Shown here piece by piece: positions 1-8,746 of a DNA stretch of 64,000 bases. The notes beneath the pieces are model-generated. The model saw only the letters and a list, made by a program, of their open reading frames with translations, was not told the DNA's origin and did not search any database. Origin of the DNA: Erwinia persicina (GTDB taxonomy: Bacteria > Pseudomonadota > Gammaproteobacteria > Enterobacterales > Enterobacteriaceae); NCBI RefSeq assembly GCF_014838825.1, contig NZ_JACYMO010000006.1:1-64000 (forward strand), given 5' to 3'. Every line of letters starts with the position of its first letter. Position 1 is the stretch's first letter. A program made the translations under genes and the position numbers.

Positions 1-20
1 CCGAAAGGCCGGGGTTTTTT
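1..20 (+). terminator. Right half of a rho-independent terminator, probably of an rRNA operon
   Basis: The window opens inside a hairpin: GAAA loop, GGCCGGGG right arm and a run of six T. The left arm lies outside the window. The orientation ends rightward transcription just before kgtP. In E. coli the gene next to the kgtP promoter side is the end of rrnG, so an rRNA operon is the likely source, but no rRNA sequence is visible here. Confidence 0.55.
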
Positions 21-316
21 GCGTTTTAAGCGGGTAATCCCCGATCGATCCCAATCCTCTGCCTTAATGTTCCCCCGAAACATCGTCCAATCCCCCTCTG
101 TGCCCTGTTTAATCGCCAAATTCGGAATTTCCTGCCTGTTTCCAGCGTGTTCGCTGATATGACCCCGCTATTCCTTATGCAATAATCCATGCTGTCTCAC
201 AAAATTAACAATCCATCCTTATAAAACAATTTCATAACAAAACAGCATTTGAGTTAATTGATATATACACTCTTCGACGCTTGTTCAAAGCAAGGAAAGA
301 ACTCACGAGGTTTTTA

Positions 317-1618
317 ATGGCAGAGTCCATCACTGAAAATAATTTGCGCGCGACAGCGTCAATGACCACTCGTCAACGCGTCTGGGCCATCGTAGGGGCC
401 TCCTCCGGTAATCTGGTGGAGTGGTTTGACTTTTATGTGTACTCATTCTGCTCGCTGTACTTCGCTCATATCTTCTTCCCCAGCGGTAATCCGACAACGC
501 AGCTGCTCCAGACGGCGGGGGTGTTCGCCGCCGGTTTTCTGATGCGTCCTATTGGTGGCTGGCTGTTTGGCTACATTGGTGACAGGCACGGGCGTAAAAG
601 CTCCATGCTGATTTCAGTCTGTATGATGTGTTTTGGATCGCTGGTGATCGCTTGTTTACCGGGGTATGAGACGATAGGGGTCTGGGCCCCGGCTCTGCTT
701 TTGCTGGCCCGACTTTTTCAGGGGCTGTCGGTGGGTGGGGAATATGGTACCAGTGCAACCTACATGAGCGAAGTGGCGGTAGAAGGGCGGAAGGGATTTT
801 ATGCGTCATTTCAGTATGTGACATTGATTGGTGGCCAGCTGATGGCGCTGCTGACCGTCGTTGTGTTGCAGCAGCTCCTTTCTGATGAAGAACTGCGTTC
901 CTGGGGCTGGCGGATCCCCTTTGCGCTGGGTGCCGTGCTGGCCGTGGTCGCACTCTATTTACGTCGTTCGCTGAATGAAACCTCCGATAACACCACGCGC
1001 AGCCATAAAGATGCCGGCTCACTGAAAGGTCTGTGGAAACACCGGCGGGCATTTATCATGGTGCTGGGCTTTACTGCTGGCGGGTCGTTGAGCTTTTACA
1101 CCTTTACGACGTATATGCAGAAATATCTGGTGAACACTGCCGGTATGGACCATAAAGCTGCCAGCGGTCTGATGACCGGCGCGCTGTTTATTTTTATGCT
1201 GTTGCAGCCATTTTTTGGTGCGCTATCGGATAAGATCGGGCGACGTAACGCTATGCTGATCTTCGGGGGGCTGGCTGCGATCTGTACCGTACCAATCCTC
1301 ACCCTGTTGCAGAGCGTGACCAGCCCGGTGGCCGCTTTTATGCTGGTAATGCTGGCGCTGGTGATCACCAGTTTCTATACCTCGATCAGCGGGATCCTTA
1401 AGGCGGAAATGTTCCCACCGGAGGTGCGGGCGCTGGGCGTGGGGCTGTCGTATGCAGTAGCAAACGCGCTGTTTGGCGGATCGGCGGAATATGTGGCGCT
1501 GTCGCTGAAGGCGGCTGGCAGCGAAACCAGTTTCTTCTGGTATGTCTCTGGAATGGGGGCCATTGCCTTCCTGGTTTCGCTGATGCTGCACCGACGCGGC
1601 AAAGGGTTAAAACTGTAA
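317..1618 (+). CDS. kgtP: Alpha-ketoglutarate:proton symporter KgtP
   Basis: Inner-membrane transporter of the major facilitator superfamily that takes up 2-oxoglutarate with protons. The 433-residue product matches E. coli KgtP (432 aa) almost throughout, including [10 protein letters not shown] near the N-terminus, the cytoplasmic-loop motif [10 protein letters not shown] and the family motif [15 protein letters not shown]; twelve hydrophobic segments are visible. An upstream in-frame ATG at 281 would add 12 residues absent from the family. I chose 317 because E. coli starts with MAES and a GAGG ribosome site lies 7 bases before it. The 21-316 leader is AT-rich and presumably holds the promoter; I saw no clear operator there. 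The gene converges on yfiM, with no spacer between the two stop codons. Confidence 0.96.
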   Translation: MAESITENNLRATASMTTRQRVWAIVGASSGNLVEWFDFYVYSFCSLYFAHIFFPSGNPTTQLLQTAGVFAAGFLMRPIGGWLFGYIGDRHGRKSSMLISVCMMCFGSLVIACLPGYETIGVWAPALLLLARLFQGLSVGGEYGTSATYMSEVAVEGRKGFYASFQYVTLIGGQLMALLTVVVLQQLLSDEELRSWGWRIPFALGAVLAVVALYLRRSLNETSDNTTRSHKDAGSLKGLWKHRRAFIMVLGFTAGGSLSFYTFTTYMQKYLVNTAGMDHKAASGLMTGALFIFMLLQPFFGALSDKIGRRNAMLIFGGLAAICTVPILTLLQSVTSPVAAFMLVMLALVITSFYTSISGILKAEMFPPEVRALGVGLSYAVANALFGGSAEYVALSLKAAGSETSFFWYVSGMGAIAFLVSLMLHRRGKGLKL

Positions 1619-1939
1619 CTAGCGGTCAAGATTCCATAATGCGTAGCCGGTGGCAGCACCGGCTACATCCCAGCTGAAGTCCTTCCAGCTCCAGCCGCTT
1701 CCTCCTTCCCTGCTGTCGAACAGTTCTTTCGCCGCGCCCAGGCCGATTGCGAACATGATCCCAACGCTGCCGCTGCGGTCTTTGTGCCAGTTCTGACGTT
1801 CACCATAGGCATTACCGGCGGCGGAAAGAAAGGCGGAGGAGAGAAAGTGCTGGGCTTTATCACGTCCGGTCCAGTCATCCTGCGCCATATGAGTACAGCC
1901 ACTGCAAATGACGATAACGGCCAGCAGGCAGGTGCGCAT
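1619..1939 (-). CDS. yfiM: Small lipoprotein YfiM
   Basis: Homologue of the uncharacterised E. coli lipoprotein YfiM (about 107 aa). The short signal peptide ends in a lipobox (ICSGC), so the mature protein should be lipidated on Cys and anchored in the envelope. The conserved core includes WTGRDKAQHF, the KELFDSREGGSGWSWKD stretch and a glycine/alanine-rich hydrophobic C-terminus (VAGAATGYALW). An alternative start at 1966 lies inside the pssA terminator; ATG 1939 has a GGAG ribosome site 6 bases upstream and gives the family length. It lies just downstream of pssA on the same strand. Function is unknown. Confidence 0.88.
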   Translation of the reverse strand: MRTCLLAVIVICSGCTHMAQDDWTGRDKAQHFLSSAFLSAAGNAYGERQNWHKDRSGSVGIMFAIGLGAAKELFDSREGGSGWSWKDFSWDVAGAATGYALWNLDR

Positions 1940-1950
1940 AAAGACTCCAT

Positions 1951-1974
1951 AAAAAAGCCCCGACATTGCGGGGC
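1951..1974 (-). terminator. Terminator downstream of pssA
   Basis: Six-base-pair GC stem (GCCCCG / CGGGGC) with a six-base loop. On the minus strand it is followed by six T. It ends pssA transcription before yfiM; the yfiM ribosome site lies directly after it. Confidence 0.8.
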
Positions 1975-1998
1975 CAGTAAAGGGAGTATAGCTGCTGA

Positions 1999-3354
1999 TT
2001 AAAGAATACGACTGATGAGCCGGTCAATGCGGATACGGCGAAGACGGCGGATAAGTTTCCGCACTTTCACCGGGTAGTCAGCGATACTCTCCAGATCGTG
2101 AAAATGCTGTACCGTCGTCGTATGTTGGCGGATCAGCGCCAGTTCACGGTCGCGCTGCTCCGTCAGCTGCTGAAGCGGATCGTGGATCAACACGGCGTTT
2201 TCCAGGTCCAGTCGCCACGCACGCGGGTTCAGGTTATTACCGGTCACCATCATCCATTCGTCATCGACCCACAGTCCCTTCAGATGGTAGCTGTTTTCGC
2301 CATCTTTCCACAGACGAACCGTCAGCTGGCCGCTATTGACGTAATACTGCAGGCGGCTGAGGAAGCGGCGCAGGTTAATTTCATACAGATAGGGCAGTGC
2401 GCCGATAATTTTAAACGGCTGGTCTTCGGGAATATAGAAGTCATTGGCGGTCTTATCGCCCACGATAATCTCCACCTCTTTCCCCTGACGCAACAGATAG
2501 ATAATGTTGCGAACCAGGATGGCGGGCAGATTGAAATACGGTGTACAGATAGTCAGCTTCTGCTCGGCACAGGGCATGAGGTGGTAGATTGTTTTATTCA
2601 GCAGGCTGCGCTTGCCAAGACCAACCAGCGGGGTGACGGCCAGTTCTTCGTTGTTGGCATCGCCGTCAAACTGGTAATCAAAGCCACGCAAATCCTGACG
2701 GAACTGGCGGGTTTCATTCTTGATTTCCGGGCTTTTTGGCCGCTCATGCTGGTCAAGCCGATTGACGGCTTCCGCCTGAATGAGATTAGTTTCAATCCAG
2801 TCGAACATCGTATCAGCCAGGATACGGTTGCCGATCAGCTGGTAACGGTCATAGCGGTAACGTTCCCGCTGGTGCAGATACACGTCGTTGAAGCTGGCAC
2901 CGGTGTAGAAAACGGTGTCGTCGATAATCGACCCTTTCAGGTGCAGGACACCGAGCGCTTCCCGGGTGTTGACCGGGATACCATATACCGGGATCGCCAG
3001 CCCGGGATGACGGGCGGCCATATCGCAGTACCAATCCGCGTTAGTAGCACAGGCGGCTGCGCCGATGCGTCCGCGCTGGGCGCGGTGCCAGTCAACGAGA
3101 ACACGAATGTCCAGTTCCGGGCGCTGCTGTTTTGCTGCGTAGAGCGCAGAGAGGATCGCCTGGCCACCCTCATCATTTTCCAGATAAAGAGCCACTATGC
3201 AGATGCGCCGGGTCGCCGACGCAATTCTTTCCAGCAGCGTCTCGCGAAAATCCGCCGGGGAATACAGCGTGGTGAAATCAGCAACTGACTGAGCTATTTT
3301 AGGCAGTTGCGCAAGGTGCTGTTGGTGTTTATTACGCTTAAATTTTGACAACAT
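1999..3354 (-). CDS. pssA: CDP-diacylglycerol--serine O-phosphatidyltransferase
   Basis: Makes phosphatidylserine from CDP-diacylglycerol and serine, the first committed step to phosphatidylethanolamine. It is a peripheral enzyme of the phospholipase D superfamily. The 451-residue product is collinear with E. coli PssA and carries two HKD-type motifs: HLKGSIIDD in the N-terminal half and HLKGLWVDD in the C-terminal half, each followed by an asparagine-containing segment (GASFND, TGNNLN). The C-terminus is rich in arginine (RKLIRRLRRIRIDR), suited to binding acidic membrane lipids. I chose ATG 3354 over the GTG one codon upstream because E. coli begins MLSKFKRNK. Confidence 0.97.
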   Translation of the reverse strand: MLSKFKRNKHQQHLAQLPKIAQSVADFTTLYSPADFRETLLERIASATRRICIVALYLENDEGGQAILSALYAAKQQRPELDIRVLVDWHRAQRGRIGAAACATNADWYCDMAARHPGLAIPVYGIPVNTREALGVLHLKGSIIDDTVFYTGASFNDVYLHQRERYRYDRYQLIGNRILADTMFDWIETNLIQAEAVNRLDQHERPKSPEIKNETRQFRQDLRGFDYQFDGDANNEELAVTPLVGLGKRSLLNKTIYHLMPCAEQKLTICTPYFNLPAILVRNIIYLLRQGKEVEIIVGDKTANDFYIPEDQPFKIIGALPYLYEINLRRFLSRLQYYVNSGQLTVRLWKDGENSYHLKGLWVDDEWMMVTGNNLNPRAWRLDLENAVLIHDPLQQLTEQRDRELALIRQHTTTVQHFHDLESIADYPVKVRKLIRRLRRIRIDRLISRIL

Positions 3355-3453
3355 CACAGTGCGTTTCTTCTCTGTTCATAGAATGGCCTTTTGCCATAAA
3401 ATCAGGACCCTAACCGCGAATAATACCATTAGTTGGTTCTGATAGTATCAGAT

Positions 3454-6123
3454 TTACTTTTCGGCCCCGATCGGGTCACTTTGCAGGTGCAGTGAGAGTC
3501 CGACAATGCCGTCTTCCATCTGGACGTCAACGGCAAACCCCAGCTTACGCGCCAGGGTCACCATACCTCTGTTGTTCGGCATGGTGATACCGTTTAGCTG
3601 TTGCAGGCCGTGCTGCCGGGTGTAAATAATCATCTTCTCCAGCAGTCGCCGGCCCAGGCCAAGCCCTTTCAGGTCCGAGCGCACCAGCACTGAGAACTCC
3701 GCATCAATATTGTCGGCATCGGAGATGGCGCGCGTCACGCCGATAATCTCATCCTGACCCTTATGCTGACGCACGGCGACGATGGCCATTTCCCGATCGT
3801 AGTCGATCTGCGTCATGTTCGCCAAATCATCGTGGGTGAACTCATTGATCTCACTGAAATAGCGGTAATAAAGATCTTCTTTCGTCACCTGAGCAATAAA
3901 CTGCTGCAATAAGGGTTCATCCTCAGGCAGGATCGGACGGAAAAGGCACAGCTGGCCATTTTTCAACTGTACGGCCTCTTCCAGCTCGTGAGGGTAGGGC
4001 CTTATTGCCAACCGCGCTTCGGCATCACCGTGGAATTCCGCCAGCTGCAAGGTCACATCCAGCAGCGTAAAATCTTCATGACTCGCCAGCAGCGGATGGA
4101 TATCCAGACGGACGATCTGCGGGCAGTCAACGATCAGGTTTGACACCTGGACCAGCACCTGGCTCAGGCCAACAATATCCAGCGGATGAAGCGCGCTGCG
4201 GCCACGGATTTTTCCCTGTTTGATCGCCTGGATCACCAGGTAGCGTGCCAGCGTCATATTCAGCGGCGGCAGGGCGATCGCGGCCTGACGGTCAGCATGC
4301 CAGGTGACGCCCCCTTCCCCCAACATGATCACCGGCCCGAAGAGGGGATCCTGCTCCACCACAACCCGCAGCTCCTGCGCTCCTGCGCGGTTGGCCATAC
4401 TCTGTACCAGCAAGCCGTGAATACGCGCCTGCGGCCAGGCCAGCTTCACGCGGTCGAAAATGGCATTGGCCGCCTGTTCCACTTCGTCTGGTGTGCGCAG
4501 ATACAGCATCACGCCCTGAACTTCTGACTTGTGAGGAATATCCGGCGAACGCAGCTTCAGCGCAACAGGATAGCCAATCTGCCCGGCAATATGCACGGCC
4601 TCCGTGCTGTCGCTGGCAATCCAGGTCGGCAGCGTGGTCAGGCCGTAGGCCTGCAGGATCGGCTGCACCTCATGCGTGTCCAGCGATGTGGCGCCGTCCT
4701 GCAGCGCAAGGTGGATCAGACGGTGTGCATCCGCCGTATTGGCAGTCAGGTTCGCGGGCAACGCGGGGGTTTCACGCAGCTGTTTCTGGTTACGGCGGTA
4801 TTCCACCATGTGCATAAAGGCGGTCACTGTGCCTTCCGGCGTTCGGTAGGTGGGGATACCGGCATCGTTAAACAGGCGGCGGGCTTCCAGTGAGGAATAT
4901 TCTCCACACCAGTTAGTCAGCAGGGTCAGCTGCTTGCCGCGCGTGTGCTGTTTCACCAGGGTAATAATATGTTCGGCGGTGAGCGTCGGTGGTGCGACTG
5001 CGCTGGGGGCATGGATAATCAGAATGGCATCCAGATCGTGACTGTCCAGCAGCAGCGTCAGTGCCTGTAAATAGCGCGCCGGGGTGGCATCATCTTTCAA
5101 ATCCAGTGGGTTGCCCGGGGTGACACTCTCCGGCAGCCGTGAGCTCAGCTCAGTAAGTAAAGGCTCACTTAGCGTGGCGAGTTTGCCATTGCGGGCATAG
5201 AGCGCATCCAGCGCCAGCGCCGCCGGGGCCGCGCCGTTACTGATAATCATCAGTCGCTCCCCCCGCAGCGGACGCATATGGCTGAGGGTTTCAACCGCGG
5301 AGAACAGTTCATGGGTATCCTGCACCCGCAGCAGACCTGCCCGCTGGATAGCGGCATCCCACGCAGCATCCATCCCACCGTGGGTCTTCAGCAACTGCTG
5401 GGCCTGAGGGCTGCGGCCACTTTTAATGACCAGAATAGGCTTATTGCGCGAGGCACTGCGGGCCGCAGAGACAAAACGGCGCGCATCGCTGAGATGCTCC
5501 AGGTAGAGCAGAATGGCGCTGGTTTTGCCATCGCGGGCCAGGAAGTCCAGCAGGTCGTCGGCATCAATATCCAGGCTGTCACCGAGCGCTATAAACCAGG
5601 AGAAACCCAGCTGGCGCTGCTGCGCCCAGTCGAGGATGGTGTTAGAAACGGCGGCTGACTGCGAAATAAAGGCCAGCTTACCTGGCGTTATGGGGACCGG
5701 CGAGAAGCTGGCATTCAGCCCCTGCCACGGTGCCAGCAGGCCCAGGCTGTTTGGTCCCAGCAGGCGGATTTGCCAGCGGCTGGCGCAGGCCTTCAGCGCT
5801 GCCAGCTGGTCGTCAGGCGCCGAGAGAATAATGCAGGCCCTGCATCCGCGCTCCCCCAGCGCCGTAAGCAGTTCAAGATTACGTCTGGCATGGGTGCAAA
5901 TAATCGCGAGGTCGGGGGACAGCGGCAGGCTGGCAATGTCGGGCCAGGCCAGCACGCCGCATACGGCCTGATATTTGGGCGTGACGGGAAGAACCGGGCC
6001 GCTGAAGCCACCGGCCAGCAGATTCCGCATCATCAGATACCCGGCACGTTCAGGCCGGGTGGAGGCACCGATCACCGCAATGGATTTCGGTTTCAGCAGG
6101 GCTTCTAATCCACGTTGACTCAT
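3454..6123 (-). CDS. pat: Protein lysine acetyltransferase Pat (YfiQ/PatZ)
   Basis: Bifunctional-looking protein of 889 residues, close to the 886 of E. coli PatZ. Roughly residues 1-700 form the NDP-forming acyl-CoA synthetase-like part: a CoA-binding Rossmann domain beginning IAVIGAS, then the ATP-grasp region with HKSEVQGVML. Residues about 730-880 form the GNAT acetyltransferase domain, with the acetyl-CoA signature GLGLGRRLLEKM. The family acetylates lysines of metabolic enzymes such as acetyl-CoA synthetase; the synthetase-like part is regulatory and is thought to be catalytically inactive. It is divergently separated from nothing here: tapT and trxC lie upstream on the same strand, as in E. 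coli. Confidence 0.95.
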   Translation of the reverse strand: MSQRGLEALLKPKSIAVIGASTRPERAGYLMMRNLLAGGFSGPVLPVTPKYQAVCGVLAWPDIASLPLSPDLAIICTHARRNLELLTALGERGCRACIILSAPDDQLAALKACASRWQIRLLGPNSLGLLAPWQGLNASFSPVPITPGKLAFISQSAAVSNTILDWAQQRQLGFSWFIALGDSLDIDADDLLDFLARDGKTSAILLYLEHLSDARRFVSAARSASRNKPILVIKSGRSPQAQQLLKTHGGMDAAWDAAIQRAGLLRVQDTHELFSAVETLSHMRPLRGERLMIISNGAAPAALALDALYARNGKLATLSEPLLTELSSRLPESVTPGNPLDLKDDATPARYLQALTLLLDSHDLDAILIIHAPSAVAPPTLTAEHIITLVKQHTRGKQLTLLTNWCGEYSSLEARRLFNDAGIPTYRTPEGTVTAFMHMVEYRRNQKQLRETPALPANLTANTADAHRLIHLALQDGATSLDTHEVQPILQAYGLTTLPTWIASDSTEAVHIAGQIGYPVALKLRSPDIPHKSEVQGVMLYLRTPDEVEQAANAIFDRVKLAWPQARIHGLLVQSMANRAGAQELRVVVEQDPLFGPVIMLGEGGVTWHADRQAAIALPPLNMTLARYLVIQAIKQGKIRGRSALHPLDIVGLSQVLVQVSNLIVDCPQIVRLDIHPLLASHEDFTLLDVTLQLAEFHGDAEARLAIRPYPHELEEAVQLKNGQLCLFRPILPEDEPLLQQFIAQVTKEDLYYRYFSEINEFTHDDLANMTQIDYDREMAIVAVRQHKGQDEIIGVTRAISDADNIDAEFSVLVRSDLKGLGLGRRLLEKMIIYTRQHGLQQLNGITMPNNRGMVTLARKLGFAVDVQMEDGIVGLSLHLQSDPIGAEK

Positions 6124-6216
6124 CTCCGCTCCCTTCGAATATCACCCGGTCATGCTGGCGGGTAAAGTAGTTTGAGTCTACTCCGGGTCAGCCGGAGATG
6201 CTGGCCAGGCTGTCAG

Positions 6217-6930
6217 TTACTTGATCGCTGACAGAATTTCATCATCATTTTCAGCTATCTGCTGTGGATGATGCGGTTTTCCTGCGAGATAGCGCTGACG
6301 AAAGAGATCAAAATGGCGGAACAGGGCTTCACCGGCCGCGACATCACCTGCCTGCAGCAGCAGCTCGGCGGCCACCTCGGCCGTGCAGTGCTGACCTTCG
6401 GCGTGCGCCACGCGTAATTGGTAGTTGGAGGGGCGGGTCAGGTTCAGTGACATCACGGGCAGGTTGTCCAGCCAGGGACTTTTACGGAACATTTTGCGGG
6501 CTTCAGTCCAGGTGCCGTCCAGCATAATAAACAGCGGAGGCTTGCCGTTGACGGGGGGCGAATTCAGTACCGGCCTGCCGGCATCGGCATAGGATGCCGG
6601 GAACACCACCACCGGCTGATAATGCGGATTGCGGACAGCCTCCAGCAGAGCTGGATCGGGCTCGGTACGTGACCAGCCAAACGCCAGCGTATCTGGCAGG
6701 ATATCGGCAATCAGTCTGCCGGTATTGCTGGGTTTCATCGGCTCGCTGTCAAACATCACCAGGCAAAAGCGGCTGCGTGCTGTCCGGGGCTCAAGTGTGT
6801 CACACAGGCAGTTTTTTTGCGGCAGCAGGCAACGCTGGCAGCGCGTAATGCGATTACCTCGGGCAAGAAAGGGACGGGTGGCACGGGCCAGACGTGCGGC
6901 ACGTAGCAGCAGAACAGCGTTATCGTTCAT
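6217..6930 (-). CDS. tapT: tRNA-uridine aminocarboxypropyltransferase TapT (DTW domain)
   Basis: Homologue of E. coli YfiP/TapT, which installs acp3U at position 47 of tRNA from S-adenosylmethionine. The 237-residue protein carries the cysteine-rich zinc-like cluster CQRCLLPQKNCLC near residue 35 and the DTW-family signature as LDGTWTEARKMF around residue 137. Its neighbours trxC (upstream) and pat (downstream, 93 bases) are the same as in E. coli. No obvious damage is seen. Assignment is from motif and synteny. Confidence 0.92.
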   Translation of the reverse strand: MNDNAVLLLRAARLARATRPFLARGNRITRCQRCLLPQKNCLCDTLEPRTARSRFCLVMFDSEPMKPSNTGRLIADILPDTLAFGWSRTEPDPALLEAVRNPHYQPVVVFPASYADAGRPVLNSPPVNGKPPLFIMLDGTWTEARKMFRKSPWLDNLPVMSLNLTRPSNYQLRVAHAEGQHCTAEVAAELLLQAGDVAAGEALFRHFDLFRQRYLAGKPHHPQQIAENDDEILSAIK

Positions 6931-6994
6931 CAGCGATCATCTAGGGAAAAACGCTATTCTAACGGAATAACGCCGGGCGTGCCCGGCGTGATAC

Positions 6995-7414
6995 TTACAG
7001 ATTTTCGTCCAGCCAGGCTTCAAACGGCGCTTTCGGCATTGCGCCATTCAGCATGTCGGCCATCTCGCCCTGCTTAAAGACCATGATGGTCGGAATGCTG
7101 CGGATGCGGAAGCGGGCGCTCAGTTCCGGCTCGGCTTCGGTATTGACTTTCAGGAAGCGGATGCTGCCGTTACGCTCCTGCGCCACCGACTCATACACCG
7201 GGGCGAAGTTAACGCAGGGTCCGCACCAGGGGGCCCAGAAGTCGATCACGACCGGCAGATCGTCCTGCAGATATTTATCCAGGGTAGCCGCCGTCGCATT
7301 GACGACATGGCCATCAAACAGCTCGTGACCGCAGCGGCCGCATTTTGCGCCGTCAGTCAGCCGCTCGGCAGGCACGCGGTTGGTTGCCTGGCAGGATGCA
7401 CAAACCGTATTCAT
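6995..7414 (-). CDS. trxC: Thioredoxin 2
   Basis: Cytoplasmic disulfide reductase of 139 residues, the E. coli TrxC length. It has the TrxC-specific N-terminal zinc domain with two CxxC pairs (CASC and CGRC) and the thioredoxin active site WCGPC at about residue 66. The cis-proline motif RSIPTIMVF follows. The zinc domain distinguishes it from TrxA and is linked in E. coli to heat-shock-tolerant, redox-sensitive activity. The start has an AGGTG ribosome site just upstream. It is divergent from yfiF. Confidence 0.96.
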   Translation of the reverse strand: MNTVCASCQATNRVPAERLTDGAKCGRCGHELFDGHVVNATAATLDKYLQDDLPVVIDFWAPWCGPCVNFAPVYESVAQERNGSIRFLKVNTEAEPELSARFRIRSIPTIMVFKQGEMADMLNGAMPKAPFEAWLDENL

Positions 7415-7433
7415 TATTCACCTCAGTTCAGGA

Positions 7434-7449
7434 GTAAGTGATTACTTAC
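7434..7449. promoter_or_regulatory. Inverted repeat in the trxC-yfiF divergent region
   Basis: GTAAGT-GATT-ACTTAC is a perfect six-base inverted repeat about 20 bases upstream of the trxC start codon. It may be an operator or part of the trxC leader. E. coli trxC is activated by OxyR, but this repeat does not match the OxyR motif well, so no factor is named. Confidence 0.3.
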
Positions 7450-7648
7450 TGCATTTCTTAGTAAATCAGCCAACATTATGCGGGCGGTGAATGAGGCTAA
7501 CAACGCGATTTGTTCAATGGGTATAATAGGTAATGTCTCATAACGATGTTGCGGATAAACGGCTACGGGCTTTTATTGGAAGTTGATAGCTAAGTGCTGC
7601 CACATCAGGTAATCTGCGCGCTTCGCGCTCAGGCCAGGTGGAGGAAAA

Positions 7649-8689
7649 ATGAACGACGAATTTAAAGGTAAGAGCGGCAAGGTCAAAGTGATGTATGTCC
7701 GCGGTGATGACGAGAGTAGCAACAAGGGCGGGAATCCCCGTACCGGTAAAGGTGCTCCACGTCCACAGGACGGCGCACGCCGTCCATCACGTAATGCAGA
7801 CAGCAAGCCACGTGGCGGGCGCGATCGCGACGAAGGGCATTCTGACTCTCCGTGGCGTACCGTTTCCCGTGCGCCAAACGCTGCCCCCGCAGCTGACGAT
7901 AAGCCGGATCACGGTGGCATCAGCGGTAAAAGTTACATCGATCCAGAGCAGATACGCCGCCAGCGTATGGAAGAGACGCGTGTGTATGGCGAAAACGCCT
8001 GCCAGGCACTGTTCCAGAGCCGCCCGGAAAGTATCGTACGCGCCTGGTTTATCCAGAGCGTCACGCCTCGTTTCCGTGAAGCACTGAAATATATGGCAGC
8101 CAACCGTAAGGCTTACCACACCGTGGATGAAGCCGAGCTGCAGAAAGCGTCAGGAACGGAACACCACGGTGGTGTCTGCTTCCTGATCAAAAAGCGCGTC
8201 GGAATGCCGGTCAGCCAGTGGCTGTCAACGGCAGGTGAGAAAGACTGCGTACTGGCGCTGGAAGACATCGGCAACCCGCACAACCTGGGCGGTATTATGC
8301 GCAGCTGTGCGCACTTCGGTGTGCAGGGGTTGCTGGTGGATGATGCCTCCATGCTGGAGTCGGGCGCTGCTGTGCGTACCGCAGAAGGCGGTGCTGAACA
8401 CGTTCAGGCGATTAGCGGTGAAAATTTTGCTGCCGGTCTGAGCGCGTTTCGTAAGGCGGGTTACACCATTGTGACCACGTCCAGCCATAAAGGTGTTCCG
8501 CTGTCTCGTGCAGAACTGCCGGCTAAAATGGTGCTGGTACTGGGGCAGGAGCGTGATGGTCTGTCAGACAGCACCTTCGATCAGGGCGACCTGAGCGTCT
8601 CAATTGGTGGTACGGGGAAAGTGGAAAGCCTTAACGTTTCCGTGGCAACCGGTGTACTGCTGGCCGAATGGTGGCGTCAAAACGCCTGA
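7649..8689 (+). CDS. yfiF: SpoU-family RNA methyltransferase-like protein YfiF
   Basis: 346 residues, matching E. coli YfiF (345 aa). Residues about 1-100 form a basic, glycine/arginine-rich, probably disordered tail. A SpoU substrate-binding domain starts near residue 108 ([15 protein letters not shown]). The C-terminal knotted methyltransferase domain shows the three family motifs: [27 protein letters not shown] and [18 protein letters not shown]. The fold predicts S-adenosylmethionine-dependent 2'-O-ribose methylation of RNA; I am not aware of an established substrate for YfiF. The ribosome site is GGAGG. It is divergent from trxC as in E. coli. Confidence 0.93.
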   Translation: MNDEFKGKSGKVKVMYVRGDDESSNKGGNPRTGKGAPRPQDGARRPSRNADSKPRGGRDRDEGHSDSPWRTVSRAPNAAPAADDKPDHGGISGKSYIDPEQIRRQRMEETRVYGENACQALFQSRPESIVRAWFIQSVTPRFREALKYMAANRKAYHTVDEAELQKASGTEHHGGVCFLIKKRVGMPVSQWLSTAGEKDCVLALEDIGNPHNLGGIMRSCAHFGVQGLLVDDASMLESGAAVRTAEGGAEHVQAISGENFAAGLSAFRKAGYTIVTTSSHKGVPLSRAELPAKMVLVLGQERDGLSDSTFDQGDLSVSIGGTGKVESLNVSVATGVLLAEWWRQNA

Positions 8690-8704
8690 CAGGGCACTGA
8701 ATAA

Positions 8705-8737
8705 AAAGGGCGACCGCTGGGGTCGCCCTTTTTTTAT
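8705..8737. terminator. Shared terminator between yfiF and emrB
   Basis: Eleven-base-pair stem (AAAGGGCGACC / GGTCGCCCTTT) with a five-base loop, flanked by A-rich and T-rich tracts. It can end transcription in both directions between these convergent genes. This is also the junction where gene order departs from E. coli. Confidence 0.88.
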
Positions 8738-8746
8738 ACCTGCTAT

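Noticed and set aside
2098-3288. Long open frame opposite pssA (396 codons)
   Set aside because: Fully antisense to a well-conserved gene, with no family resemblance and no ribosome site; a shadow of pssA codon usage.
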